Part shown: piece after piece, positions 52,536-60,857 of the stretch | Layout of the letters: each line of letters begins with the position of its first letter | Numbering within the stretch: position 1 is the first letter of the stretch | Source: JAVZLH01 sp038883475 | Lineage (GTDB): Archaea > Thermoproteota > Bathyarchaeia > Bathyarchaeales > Bathycorpusculaceae | Length of the DNA: 64,000 nucleotides | NCBI GenBank assembly: GCA_038883475.1 | Contig: JAVZMA010000002.1 | Span: 53,663-117,662 of the forward strand | Direction: 5' to 3' | Notes under the pieces: model-generated | Told to the model about the DNA's origin: nothing | Seen by the model: only the letters and a program-made list of their open reading frames with translations | Database searches by the model: none | Translations under genes and position numbers: made by a program

Positions 52536-54085
52536 AAGGAAAATATATACTGGCTCATGACACGGGAACAAGCAGCAACAAAGCTGTTTTAGTTGGGTTA
52601 GACGGCGAAATAATTGGGCACGCCTCAGCCGATTATCCAGTAGTCTATCCGAGGAAAGGATGCGCTGAACAATCGCCAATGGACTGGTGGAAAGCAGTTA
52701 CAAAAACCACTAGCGAAATTCTGAAAGCAACAAGAATTAAGCCATCGGACATAGCCGCAATAATATTCACAACACAAATGTCTGGAACCTTACCCGTCAA
52801 CAGCGAAGGCGAACCATTAACGCCATGCATGATATGGCTGGACACAAGAGCCAAAGAACAAGCTGAAAAAATGAGCCGCGGGATAATAAAAGTTGCAGGA
52901 TACGATTTGTTCACGCTAATAAAGTTTTTAAGGATAACAGGCGGAATTTACGGCCACGCTGGTAAAGACCCCGTATGCAAAATATTATGGTTAAAGGAGA
53001 AAGAACCCAAAATATACGCGGAAACCTACAAGTTTTTAGACTGCAAAGATTATCTGATATACAAGTGCACTGGGAACTTCGTAACAAGCAGAGACTGTGC
53101 AAACGTATGGTGGATGATGGATACAAGAAAAGGAAGGTTCACCTGGTCGGATTCCATACTTAAAAAGTATGGAATAGCGAAGGCTAAGCTTCCAGAAATA
53201 CTGAAATCTACGGATGTTGCTGGAAAATTAACATCAAAAGCAGCACAGGAAATGAATTTACGCGAAGGCATACCGGTAATAGTTGGAGCTGGAGACGTAG
53301 CCTCAGCAGCCGCTGGTTCAGGCGCTGTCAAGGAGAAAAAATTACATGCCTACATTGGAACAAGCAGCTGGCTTGGCTGCCACCTTTCAGAAAGAAAAAA
53401 CGATTTATTTCATTACATAGGCAGCATCTGCAGCGCAAACCCAGAAATGTACCTGTGCGTAGCAGAACAGGAAACAGCTGGAGCATGCCTAGACTGGTTG
53501 AAGAACACCATATTCCCGGAAAGCCGCGAAGACATCTACAAGATTATTGATGAAACAGCAGCAAAAGTTGAGCCTGGCGCAAGAGGCCTGATTTTTACTC
53601 CATGGCTCTTCGGGGAAAGAGCACCCATCGACGACCCAACGGTGAGGGGGGGCTTCTACAACTTAAGCTTAGAGCATTCGCGTGAACATATGATTCGGGC
53701 TGTGTTGGAAGGAGTTGCTTTAAACTTGAAGTGGGCTTTGGGTTACGTGGAAAAAATATCTGGAAAAGCTGAAAGCATAAACATTATAGGCGGAGGCGCC
53801 ATGTTAAATGCATGGTGCCAAATATTCGCCGATGCCCTAAACAGACGTATCAAACTGGTTCATGACCCGAAAGAGGCTGGTGCAAGAGGAGCAGCCATAA
53901 TCGCAATGGTTGCTTTAGGCTATTTAGGAAGCTTTGAAGAAGCTGAAAAACTTGTTAAAATAGACATGATTTATGAGCCTAACCCGAAAAACGTTTCCGT
54001 TTATGATAGAATCTTCAGAGAATTCCAAAACATCTACAAGAACAATAAAAAGATGTATCGAAGACTGAACATAGAAAGTGACTAA
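52532..54085 (+). CDS. FGGY-family carbohydrate kinase
   Basis: A 517-residue sugar kinase (xylulokinase/gluconokinase superfamily). N-terminal ATP fold ILAHDTGTSSNKAVLVGLDGEIIG, GCAEQSPMDWWKAV, ATPase motifs CMIWLDTRAKEQAEKM, the catalytic Asp in VIVGAGDVASAAAGSGAV, and FTPWLFGERAPIDDPTVRGGFYNLSLEHSREHMIRAVLEGVALNLKW. The kinase would phosphorylate a pentulose, tetronate or similar polyol. Start is TTG (TTGA overlap with the preceding stop). The RuBisCO-like gene follows after 134 bases. Confidence 0.92.
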   Translation: MKGKYILAHDTGTSSNKAVLVGLDGEIIGHASADYPVVYPRKGCAEQSPMDWWKAVTKTTSEILKATRIKPSDIAAIIFTTQMSGTLPVNSEGEPLTPCMIWLDTRAKEQAEKMSRGIIKVAGYDLFTLIKFLRITGGIYGHAGKDPVCKILWLKEKEPKIYAETYKFLDCKDYLIYKCTGNFVTSRDCANVWWMMDTRKGRFTWSDSILKKYGIAKAKLPEILKSTDVAGKLTSKAAQEMNLREGIPVIVGAGDVASAAAGSGAVKEKKLHAYIGTSSWLGCHLSERKNDLFHYIGSICSANPEMYLCVAEQETAGACLDWLKNTIFPESREDIYKIIDETAAKVEPGARGLIFTPWLFGERAPIDDPTVRGGFYNLSLEHSREHMIRAVLEGVALNLKWALGYVEKISGKAESINIIGGGAMLNAWCQIFADALNRRIKLVHDPKEAGARGAAIIAMVALGYLGSFEEAEKLVKIDMIYEPNPKNVSVYDRIFREFQNIYKNNKKMYRRLNIESD

Positions 54086-54219
54086 CTAGACTTGCTAACG
54101 AAATTTCATGGAAAGACCTCCAAAATTGCTTGGAAACCGGGACGCTGCAACACATACATTTATTATTCCCTGCTTAATTCTGTTATATCGTCCATTCCAG
54201 AACTGATGAGTGATAAATT

Positions 54220-55533
54220 ATGTCGGAAGAAGATGTTGAAGCCCTTCCATTAGCCCTTCCGGAAGGCATTGAAGATGATAAATATGTTGTAGCCACCTAT
54301 TATGCTGCAGTTCCGCGCGACTGGCCTATTGACAAAATAGCAATGGCAGTGGCGGTTGAACAGAGCACTGGAACATGGATTAGGGTCCCGGGAGAAACTG
54401 TGGAGCTTAGGAAAAAACATATAGCCAAGGTCATAGCCATCAGCGAAATCCCAGATTTTGAATATGAGATTCCGGCGGATGTGAAGTTGAGACGCTACAT
54501 GGTCCAGATAGCTTATCCTTACGAGAACTTTATGAACGAAATATCAATGCTGCTCACAACAATAATTGGAAACATATCTATGGCTGGAAGATTAAAACTT
54601 GTAGATGTAAAATTCCCAAAAAGTTATCTGGAAATGTTTAAGGGGCCAAAATTCGGTGTTCAAGGTATAAGAGAATACTTGAAAGTTCCACGTAGACCCC
54701 TCCTTAACAATATGATTAAGCCGTGCACAGGCTACCCGCCAGAGGTGGGAGCAAAACTTGCATATGAAGCATTAGTTGGCGGAGCTGACTTTGTTAAAGA
54801 TGACGAATTATTGGCAAACGCACCGTTTAACACTGTTGAAGATAGAATCGTGAAATACATGGATGTTGTTGATAAAGCGACTCAAGAAACTGGCGAAAAA
54901 AAGATGTATACGATCAATGTTACTGCAGATGCTCCAAAAATTTTCGAGCTCGCTGAAAAAGTTATAGAGTTGGGGGCTAACGCCATAATGGTGAACCATC
55001 TTGTAACAGGCATAGGCGTTCTAAAGGCATTAGCCGAAGACCCAAGCGTCAAAGTTCCTATTCTCGGGCATATGGACTTCGCCGGAGCCGTCTACGAAGA
55101 CGCTGAATCCGGTATGTCCTCCCATCTAATTCTCGGCAAACTTCCAAGGCTGGCTGGAGCCGACATACTTGTTTATCCAGCTCCCTATGGCAAACAACCT
55201 TTCTTCCTCAAGGAAAAATACCTTAAAGTTGGAAGAAACATGCTCTTTCCAATGCATAACATTAAGCCCACATTACCAATGCCCTCGGGAGGCATAACCC
55301 AAATACATGTGCCACAACTAATAAGCGATTTAGGAACAAACATCGCCATAGGCGCAGGGGGGGCAATCCACGCTCATCCCATGGGGCCAAAAGCAGGAGC
55401 AAAAGCCTTTAGACAAGCAATTGAAGCGGCAATGAACAGAATACCAATAGAGCAGTACGCTGAAGAGCATCCGGAACTGAAAGCAGCCGTAGAAGCTTGG
55501 AAAGCTGGACCAGTATCATTATTGCTTGAATAG
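54220..55533 (+). CDS. RuBisCO-like protein (form IV type)
   Basis: A 437-residue RuBisCO-fold protein. The carbamylated Lys and metal ligands are intact in GGADFVKDDELLAN, the K175-type Lys is in NMIKPCTGYPPE, and GAGGAIHAHPMGPKAGAKAFRQAIEA is the phosphate site. The loop-6 GKLEGE of CO2-fixing forms is missing; in its place is YPAPYGKQPFFLKEKY, as in RuBisCO-like proteins. It is therefore probably an enolase, isomerase or (trans)decarboxylase on a phosphorylated sugar or sugar acid, not a carboxylase. GAGTGATAAATT precedes the ATG. It follows the kinase that may make its substrate. Confidence 0.9.
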   Translation: MSEEDVEALPLALPEGIEDDKYVVATYYAAVPRDWPIDKIAMAVAVEQSTGTWIRVPGETVELRKKHIAKVIAISEIPDFEYEIPADVKLRRYMVQIAYPYENFMNEISMLLTTIIGNISMAGRLKLVDVKFPKSYLEMFKGPKFGVQGIREYLKVPRRPLLNNMIKPCTGYPPEVGAKLAYEALVGGADFVKDDELLANAPFNTVEDRIVKYMDVVDKATQETGEKKMYTINVTADAPKIFELAEKVIELGANAIMVNHLVTGIGVLKALAEDPSVKVPILGHMDFAGAVYEDAESGMSSHLILGKLPRLAGADILVYPAPYGKQPFFLKEKYLKVGRNMLFPMHNIKPTLPMPSGGITQIHVPQLISDLGTNIAIGAGGAIHAHPMGPKAGAKAFRQAIEAAMNRIPIEQYAEEHPELKAAVEAWKAGPVSLLLE

Positions 55534-55671
55534 GCACAATCATCCTTAGAATAATGGGTGTACGCAGGCAAAATTGAAAGTTTTAGTAAAGGTTTCTTTA
55601 CTTTTTATGAGTAAAAAGTTTTTTACGGAAAGGGTTTAATCTTTTTCCACTTAGGTATTTCATGATGAGTT

Positions 55672-56964
55672 ATGTCTGATTTCGAAGAGGACACCTATTC
55701 AGTTATTTTTTCCTCTTTGAAGCATCCGATTAGACGCCGCATTCTTAGGATGCTGGCCAAAGGCTCACGCAGTTTTTCAGAATTACAGGAGGAGTTACGT
55801 ATTGAAAGCAGTCATTTGACCTATCATTTGGAAAGTCTTAGGCATTTAGTTATCAAAAATGATGATGGACGGTATACGCTGTCTTCTTTCGGCGAAGCAG
55901 CAGTTTCGATGATGCATGATGTAGAAGAAGGCCCGATAAAAATTCCATTTCATGTTGCATTCAGTTATCGTGCTTTGCTTTCGTTGGTGATGCTTGGTGG
56001 GTTTTTGTATTTTCAGTTCATAGCCATTGATCATCAATTTTTTCTTTTCTTCATGTTTTCATCTTTCATTTTTCTATTCTTTGGAGCGGTTTTGTTGTTT
56101 CAGGCGGTTGCTGAGGCTAATGCGCGAAGGCGCAAGATCTTCGTGAACAGCGTTGCTCTCTTTTGCATAGCAGCCATATTAGTTGCTGCTTATTCGCTTG
56201 CAACCTTGCCTAGAGGAGGCGTTTTACAGACCCATTATTGGGAACCGAAGAGCTTTTCGATAATCGCCACCAGATTTACCGGACCTGGCACTTATATGGG
56301 AAGCAATTATCCTTATGAACAGATATATTCAGCTAATTACGCAGTTGGGTACGTGGCTGCTTTTGCCAACTGGGGTCCTGGTGGCGGACTGGTAATTTCT
56401 ACCGATGAGCCTGTGAACTTGAACGGAACTTTGTATGCAGCCCTCGAGTTTACCGCTGCGCCTGGAACTTTCAGGGAAGTTAGATCTGTGCCTGTTACAT
56501 TTGTTAATAGTTCAACGGCTTTGGTGGATCTTAGCAGTTTATATTTCTGGGGTTGGGGCAGTGACTTTGCGTACGGTGGACATCGGGTTAGGGTTGATTG
56601 GTATAAGATCGAGCTGTGGGTTAGCTTGTGGCTTAACGGTGACGATTATGGAAGTGCCATTAACTTCACTTTAAAGCCGGCTACAGGAATAGTGATATAT
56701 GATTTCTTAGTGGATTCTACACTGCAGAATACGGCAGCTATTCTCCTATGCGGAATCTTCGCCACAATTTATGGCTACATACCGGCGAAAGCTTTGAAGC
56801 CAAGTGTTGATAGGAAAGTTATGCCTAAGCTGAACCGATTTCTACTTCGTTTATCCAAAGGACAAAAGACACAGAGGAGTTTTCTTAAGAAATGTGTTAA
56901 TTGTGGCAAGGACATTCCGATTGCTTCTGAACAGTGCCCATACTGCAATGCAGAACAGAAATAA
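55672..56964 (+). CDS. Membrane-tethered ArsR-like HTH protein with a C-terminal zinc ribbon
   Basis: A 430-residue protein. Residues about 8-75 form a winged helix (IFSSLKHPIRRRILRMLAKGSRSFSELQEELRIESSHLTYHLESLRHLVI). Residues 95-180 contain about three transmembrane helices. A beta-rich extracytoplasmic region (residues about 180-345) with GYVAAFANWGPGGGLVIST follows. Then come one more helix (ILLCGIFATIYGYI) and a cytosolic zinc ribbon CVNCGKDIPIASEQCPYC. Such a layout fits a one-component regulator sensing an outside signal. It ends the carbohydrate cluster and could regulate it. Ligand unknown. Confidence 0.75.
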   Translation: MSDFEEDTYSVIFSSLKHPIRRRILRMLAKGSRSFSELQEELRIESSHLTYHLESLRHLVIKNDDGRYTLSSFGEAAVSMMHDVEEGPIKIPFHVAFSYRALLSLVMLGGFLYFQFIAIDHQFFLFFMFSSFIFLFFGAVLLFQAVAEANARRRKIFVNSVALFCIAAILVAAYSLATLPRGGVLQTHYWEPKSFSIIATRFTGPGTYMGSNYPYEQIYSANYAVGYVAAFANWGPGGGLVISTDEPVNLNGTLYAALEFTAAPGTFREVRSVPVTFVNSSTALVDLSSLYFWGWGSDFAYGGHRVRVDWYKIELWVSLWLNGDDYGSAINFTLKPATGIVIYDFLVDSTLQNTAAILLCGIFATIYGYIPAKALKPSVDRKVMPKLNRFLLRLSKGQKTQRSFLKKCVNCGKDIPIASEQCPYCNAEQK

Positions 56965-57226
56965 ACGCTTTAAAACCTTAATTAGTTCTTTCTTTGGCCA
57001 CTAATGTTTTGAAGAAAACCCTAAATTCCGATGGAGAACAGCTTATTTGTGTTGTTGTTCAGAGTTTCCAGCCAACAACAACATTTAATCCGATGGTTTC
57101 TCTCGACACTTTGGTAGACCTTAGAGTTCAAATGTCGTCGTCAGACGTGTTTGTAGGTCGTAGACGTCTTAAATTGAGTTGGCAATCAAGTTTGGAAGCA
57201 AAGCTTTCTAAACAGAATTTGTATGG

Positions 57227-57395
57227 CGCTTAAACATTTACATAAACATTGAGCAAGCGATATTCCAAGCCACAAACGAGGAATGTCAGGTCAAAGTAGC
57301 TCATACCCTAAAAGAAGCATGCCCCCCTTATAGAGGCAGGCTTTGAATAGTTCACCGAAATGGAAGGCGCCAAAATTTTCAGAAAACGCAAGTAA
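57227..57395 (+). pseudogene. C-terminal remnant of an archaeal tyrosine recombinase/integrase
   Basis: Reading from 57227 gives LNIYINIEQAIFQATNEE, then CQVKVAHTLKEAC. After one C is dropped from the C6 run at 57322-57327 it continues PLIEAGFE, then an in-frame TAG (57348-57350), then FTEMEGAKIFRKRK and TAA. Archaeal integrases commonly end in IEAGFEYVT-(D/E)-MDGAKIFRKRK-like sequence, so this is the decayed end of one. The body is gone: the preceding 260 bases from 56965 show no intact gene. The remnant stops 20 bases from the 3' end of rnpB. Confidence 0.7.
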
Positions 57396-57415
57396 AAACA
57401 TGCGTGTTATTTATA

Positions 57416-57731
57416 GGGCTGGCGTGTTGGCGTAACCCGCCTTTTGTTCAATGTGGCATTTGGCTAATCGGGCTACCCGCGCCTTAGGTAGATTCCTCAC
57501 AGGCGTCTGTTTGCCCTTTCCACTTGCAGGACGGCCGTTTCACCGTTTCGCATCCAGCATCCTCGACAACTTAGCATGCCTCATTGGCATCTGCTGGATG
57601 GACGTTTCGTTTCTGCTCCGTTGCCAAGGCTCTCGCCTTACGTCCTTGCGGACGTTGCAATTCTACATGTGGGCGGAGTTTCCTCAAGCCTCTCATCGAG
57701 GCTCGAAAGCCACACGCCAACTCGCCAGCCC
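57416..57731 (-). ncRNA. rnpB: RNase P RNA
   Basis: A 316-nt archaeal RNase P RNA. The ends form P1 (GGGCTGGCG with CGCCAGCCC) and P2 (TTGGCGT with ACGCCAA). The conserved CR-I is GAGGAAACTCCGCCCAC, and AGCAGAAACG and ACGGTGAAACGG lie in the specificity region. The 3' conserved pieces are GAGGAATCTACC and GGCGGGTTACGCC, completing the P4-type core. Reading frames over this span on the plus strand are spurious. The gene is divergent from the AK6-like kinase; its 3' end faces the integrase remnant. Confidence 0.93.
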
Positions 57732-57756
57732 AAAATAAAATTTGCAAAGGGCTGGC
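57724..57756 (-). promoter_or_regulatory. rnpB: Inverted repeat overlapping the rnpB 5' end
   Basis: GCCAGCCC (minus strand 57756-57749) and GGGCTGGC (57731-57724) flank a 17-nt AT-rich spacer. The right arm is the 5' strand of P1 in RNase P RNA, so a leader transcript could pair with it in competition with the identical GCCAGCCC at the RNA's 3' end. The TATA-like AAATAAAGC near 57775-57783 would start transcription within this leader. Confidence 0.45.
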
Positions 57757-57817
57757 AATAAGAGTTTTGGAAGCTTTATTTGCAGCTTCCGCTTATGAAT
57801 GGTTGATGGGTGCCCTC

Positions 57818-58405
57818 ATGTCTAGGCGTGTCATTTTAATTACCGGCTCTCCTTGTGTTGGAAAGACTTCTGTGGCGCGTTTGCTCTCTTCAAGATTGGG
57901 GGCTTGCTATGTGGATTTGACGGATTTAGCCCTAAAAGAGAACATGGTTTTAGGTAAGGATGAAGAGCGAGACTCGGTTATTGTTGATGAAGTTCGAATG
58001 AGGAGGAAACTCCGCGAAATTATTGAAAAACAAATTGAAAAAGATGTTGTGATAGACGGGCATTACGCTGCTGCCGTAGCTCCAAAAAAACTTGTGACAA
58101 ACGTTTTTGTTTTAAGGCGTAACCCAATTGAGCTGCGGAAACACATGGAAAGTCGCGGTTTTTCTGGGCGCAAACTGTGGGAAAACTTGGCTTCTGAAAT
58201 TTTGGACGTATGCCTGGTTGAGGCTTTGGGAGTTTTTGGGAAAAGTGGAATTTGCGAGTTGGATGTTTCAGGAAAAAGCGTGAAGGCAGTTGTTGATGAA
58301 ATTTTTGAAATTTTGCGTGGACAACGAAGATGCCGCGTTGGTGTTGTGGACTGGTTGGGGTTTTTAGAAGCAGAGGGGTTGCTGAATGATTACTTGAAAA
58401 TTTAA
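57818..58405 (+). CDS. Adenylate kinase-like protein AK6/Fap7
   Basis: A 195-residue P-loop NTPase that in eukaryotes and archaea assists small-subunit rRNA maturation. Walker A is LITGSPCVGKTSVARLLSSRLG; VIDGHYAAAVAP and NVFVLRRNPIELRKHMESRGFSGRKLWENLASEILDVC follow, as in Fap7 (NMP and lid regions). The ATG at 57818 has GGGTG five bases upstream; the longer open frame runs through rnpB and is not coding. Adjacent to rnpB on the opposite strand, both being RNA-maturation genes. Confidence 0.9.
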   Translation: MSRRVILITGSPCVGKTSVARLLSSRLGACYVDLTDLALKENMVLGKDEERDSVIVDEVRMRRKLREIIEKQIEKDVVIDGHYAAAVAPKKLVTNVFVLRRNPIELRKHMESRGFSGRKLWENLASEILDVCLVEALGVFGKSGICELDVSGKSVKAVVDEIFEILRGQRRCRVGVVDWLGFLEAEGLLNDYLKI

Positions 58406-58409
58406 GGGT

Positions 58410-58781
58410 TCATCTTAAACTTGCAAGTATCTGCTGTTTCGTCAACAATATGATTTTTCTGCGGTTTGCATAGGATTTTGCGTGGTCGCTGAACTTCTCG
58501 CCTATAATGATGGGATTTGCCAAGCCCACGTCTTCAGAAGCCTTATCAAGGTTTATCACAACATTAATGCCTATTGTTCTCTTCCAGTCCCTCACCCAAA
58601 CTCCATGAGACGCGCGTCCCTTCTGAACTATCAAGTCGAACTTTCTTGAGACTCCGCAGAAACCTTCCAACGCTGCCTTTTCCTGTTCTATTTTGTAGCC
58701 CGCCTTCTTGAAGTATTGTATTACTAGTTTTAAAAGTTCAGACGAAACCGCGGTTTTTGCAGTTTCCTCTTCGTTGCTCAT
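58410..58781 (-). CDS. Predicted PD-(D/E)XK nuclease-fold protein
   Basis: A 123-residue protein. After an N-terminal helix comes KIEQEKAALEGFCGVSRKFDLIVQKG, then a strand with GVWVRDWKRTIGIN, giving D...DxK spacing like the restriction-endonuclease fold, and a C-terminal RRKIILLTKQQI. Similar small proteins are annotated as restriction-endonuclease-like in archaea. DNA cleavage is not shown; it could be a Holliday-junction or repair nuclease. Convergent with the AK6 gene. Confidence 0.55.
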   Translation of the reverse strand: MSNEEETAKTAVSSELLKLVIQYFKKAGYKIEQEKAALEGFCGVSRKFDLIVQKGRASHGVWVRDWKRTIGINVVINLDKASEDVGLANPIIIGEKFSDHAKSYANRRKIILLTKQQILASLR

Positions 58782-58843
58782 TTGTTCTCCTCGTGTAAAC
58801 GTTATTTAGTTGAGTGTGGAAAAGGCTTTCGGAGGCTGAAGAC

Positions 58844-59053
58844 ATGAAGCCGGTCTTAATAGTTGCTTGTGGTAAATGCGGTGGATTTTTTCTAGCGAAA
58901 TCAGAACACAAGACTAGAACATGCCCTTACTGCGGCTCTAAAGTCATCATTGAAAAAGCTAAAAAGGTGGCTTCAGCAGAAAACGCTCAAAGAGCATCCG
59001 CAATCCTACAAGAGTTGAAGAGGAAAGGGAAGAACAGGGTCTTAAGCGCCTAG
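58844..59053 (+). CDS. DUF1922-type zinc-ribbon protein
   Basis: A 69-residue protein beginning MKPVLIVACGKCGGFFLAKSEHKTRTCPYCGSKVII, a two-CxxC zinc ribbon as in DUF1922, followed by a Lys-rich helix. ATG 58844 is chosen because GGAGG sits eight bases upstream; a GTG at 58814 is unlikely. Function unknown. It overlaps the convergent ZIP gene by 12 bases. Confidence 0.75.
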   Translation: MKPVLIVACGKCGGFFLAKSEHKTRTCPYCGSKVIIEKAKKVASAENAQRASAILQELKRKGKNRVLSA

Positions 59054-59800
59054 GGCTATTTTGAGGTATGCCATTAACCCTATGCCCATCACAATTGTTA
59101 AAAGTTGAACAAGCGACTCCCCAGCATGAACGCGTTTATGAAGTTCTGGCATAAGGTCTGTTGCGGCAATGTAAATGAAGCCCCCAGCCGCAAAAGGAAC
59201 TAGAAGAGCTTCTATGCTTTGCAAATATGCCAAGTAATAAGTGGTTACTGCGCCGACGACTGCTGTTATTGCTGATAAAAAGTTGTAGGTTAAGGCTTTT
59301 TTCTTGCTTAAGCCTCCGTAAATTAAAACCCCGAAATCTCCTATTTCTTGTGGTATTTCGTGAAATACAACGGCGAGCGTTGCGGCAAAACCTATGGCGT
59401 AGTTGCCGCTTTCAGAGGCAATTATGTAGGTTGCTGCAATTATCATGCCGTCAATAAAATTGTGGATCCCGTCGCCTATCAAGTTTAAGTAAACAAAAGC
59501 GTGAACTGGGCATTCTTCCTCGTGGCAATGGCGCCAGTAGAAGAACTTCTCTAGAGCGAAGAAAATGACGATGCCGAGAATGACATAATAGAACGTGGTT
59601 ATCCGTGTTGCATCCTCCTCTACGGCTTCCGGAAGCAAATGGAGAAAAGCGCCGCCAAGAAGAGTTCCAGACGAAAACCCAACCAAAGACATCAACACAC
59701 GCTTTAAGGCGCGTTCATCTAAGCCTACGAAAATTATTCCTATGAAGGCGATTAGGCTTACTGTTATTACCGAAACCAAAATGGCGATTAAAACATTCAT
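59042..59800 (-). CDS. ZIP-family metal transporter
   Basis: A 252-residue transporter of Zn, Fe or other divalent cations with about eight hydrophobic helices. Metal-site residues are NLIGDGIHNFIDGM and VVFHEIPQEIGDFGVLI in helices 4 and 5. The loop WRHCHEEECPVH is His/Cys-rich and may bind metal before transport. Direction by family is into the cytosol. No regulator is adjacent. Confidence 0.93.
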   Translation of the reverse strand: MNVLIAILVSVITVSLIAFIGIIFVGLDERALKRVLMSLVGFSSGTLLGGAFLHLLPEAVEEDATRITTFYYVILGIVIFFALEKFFYWRHCHEEECPVHAFVYLNLIGDGIHNFIDGMIIAATYIIASESGNYAIGFAATLAVVFHEIPQEIGDFGVLIYGGLSKKKALTYNFLSAITAVVGAVTTYYLAYLQSIEALLVPFAAGGFIYIAATDLMPELHKRVHAGESLVQLLTIVMGIGLMAYLKIALGA

Positions 59801-59843
59801 AAGAATGTCGTCAACTCTCCTCGCTTATTAGAATATCGGTGCT

Positions 59844-60782
59844 TCACATGATTTGTTTAAGCATCTGGCAACTTTTACATACTGGTTCCGCAGCAGGCTC
59901 CCCACATTCAGCACATTCTTTAAACCCTTCTTGCTTAGCCATCTTTTCCATGGTTGGCCTCATCTTTTCAGCCGACTTGAAAATTGTGAATTTTATTCCA
60001 GTATGCTTTTCTTCCATGCGGTTAAGCATAATGCGGATGTCGTTTCTTAATGCTTCTGAAGCGTAAGGACAAGGCATGCTCTGAAATTTTATCTTTTTAA
60101 TGTACGCGTAAAGGGCTGTTTCCTTCTCTGGAATTTCGCAGAAGGGTTTCACTTTCTGCACAAGCTTCGGATGGGCTTCGTCTGTTACGGGCTTTTCTCT
60201 CGCTATGCGCATTATGTCTCCGTGAAAAATGTTGAGGAGGAACGTTTGCACTTCATCGTCAAGAGTGTGGGCTGTTACAAGCTTGTCTGCCCCAAGTTTT
60301 CTGGCGGTTATGTTTAATGCTTTTCTTCGCATTACGCCGCAATATGCGCAAGGCGTTAAACCCTCATCTTTCCTTTTCTTCAAACGCTTCACAATTTCAT
60401 CAAGTGTGCAGCCATAAAGTTCCTTGAAGGATGTCACATGATGTTCTACGCCGAGTTTTTTGCAGTTTTCCGCTGCTATTTGGAGGGCTTCGTCTCTATA
60501 GCCTTTTATTCCCTCGTCAACCGTAACTGCCACCAAGGATGCTTTTGGGTAATCCCGTTCTATTTTTGCTAAAACGTGGAGTAAGCTGACGCTGTCTTTT
60601 CCGCCAGAAACTGCAACAGCTATTCTGTCATCAAACCTAAACATTTGGTATTTCGCTATCGTCGCCCTCACCTTTTCCTCGACGGATTTGGTGAAGCATC
60701 GTCTGCAAAGTTTTTCTCCAGAGTACTGCCTAAAAAAGAAGGCCTCGTTACGTTTGCAAACTGTGCAAACATCAACGTTCAT
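59844..60782 (-). CDS. tRNA 2-thiolation protein (Ncs6/TtuA, TtcA-like)
   Basis: A 312-residue ATP-pyrophosphatase. An N-terminal zinc finger CTVCKRNEAFFFRQYSGEKLCRRC leads into the PP-loop VAVSGGKDSVSLLHVLAKI. CAYCGVMRRKALN supplies catalytic Cys residues, TAHTLDDEVQTFLLNI follows, and a C-terminal zinc finger CAECGEPAAEPVCKSC completes it. Family members make s2U34 or s2U54 in tRNA. ATG 60782 is used; GTG 60794 is an alternative. Confidence 0.93.
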   Translation of the reverse strand: MNVDVCTVCKRNEAFFFRQYSGEKLCRRCFTKSVEEKVRATIAKYQMFRFDDRIAVAVSGGKDSVSLLHVLAKIERDYPKASLVAVTVDEGIKGYRDEALQIAAENCKKLGVEHHVTSFKELYGCTLDEIVKRLKKRKDEGLTPCAYCGVMRRKALNITARKLGADKLVTAHTLDDEVQTFLLNIFHGDIMRIAREKPVTDEAHPKLVQKVKPFCEIPEKETALYAYIKKIKFQSMPCPYASEALRNDIRIMLNRMEEKHTGIKFTIFKSAEKMRPTMEKMAKQEGFKECAECGEPAAEPVCKSCQMLKQIM

Positions 60783-60857
60783 TTTCTCGTTCACTCAGCA
60801 GTTTTCAGAATTACTAAAATAAACCAAATACAATAGCTTTTTGAAAGAGGCAAAACG

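Noticed and set aside
54220..55533. A CO2-fixing form III RuBisCO of the AMP pathway
   Set aside because: The loop-6 GKLEGE motif is absent and the PAPYG stretch is typical of RuBisCO-like proteins; no AMP phosphorylase is nearby.
56994..57233. A 79-residue open frame after the HTH membrane protein
   Set aside because: No ribosome site, no known family, and its last part is in a different frame from the integrase remnant it runs into. Probably chance in decayed sequence.
57451..57738. Plus-strand open frames of 95 and 61 residues
   Set aside because: They are antisense to RNase P RNA, whose conserved elements and P1/P2 pairing explain this sequence.
57584..57817. N-terminal extension of the AK6-like kinase
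   Set aside because: The open frame runs through rnpB; the family N-terminus and a GGGTG site support ATG 57818.
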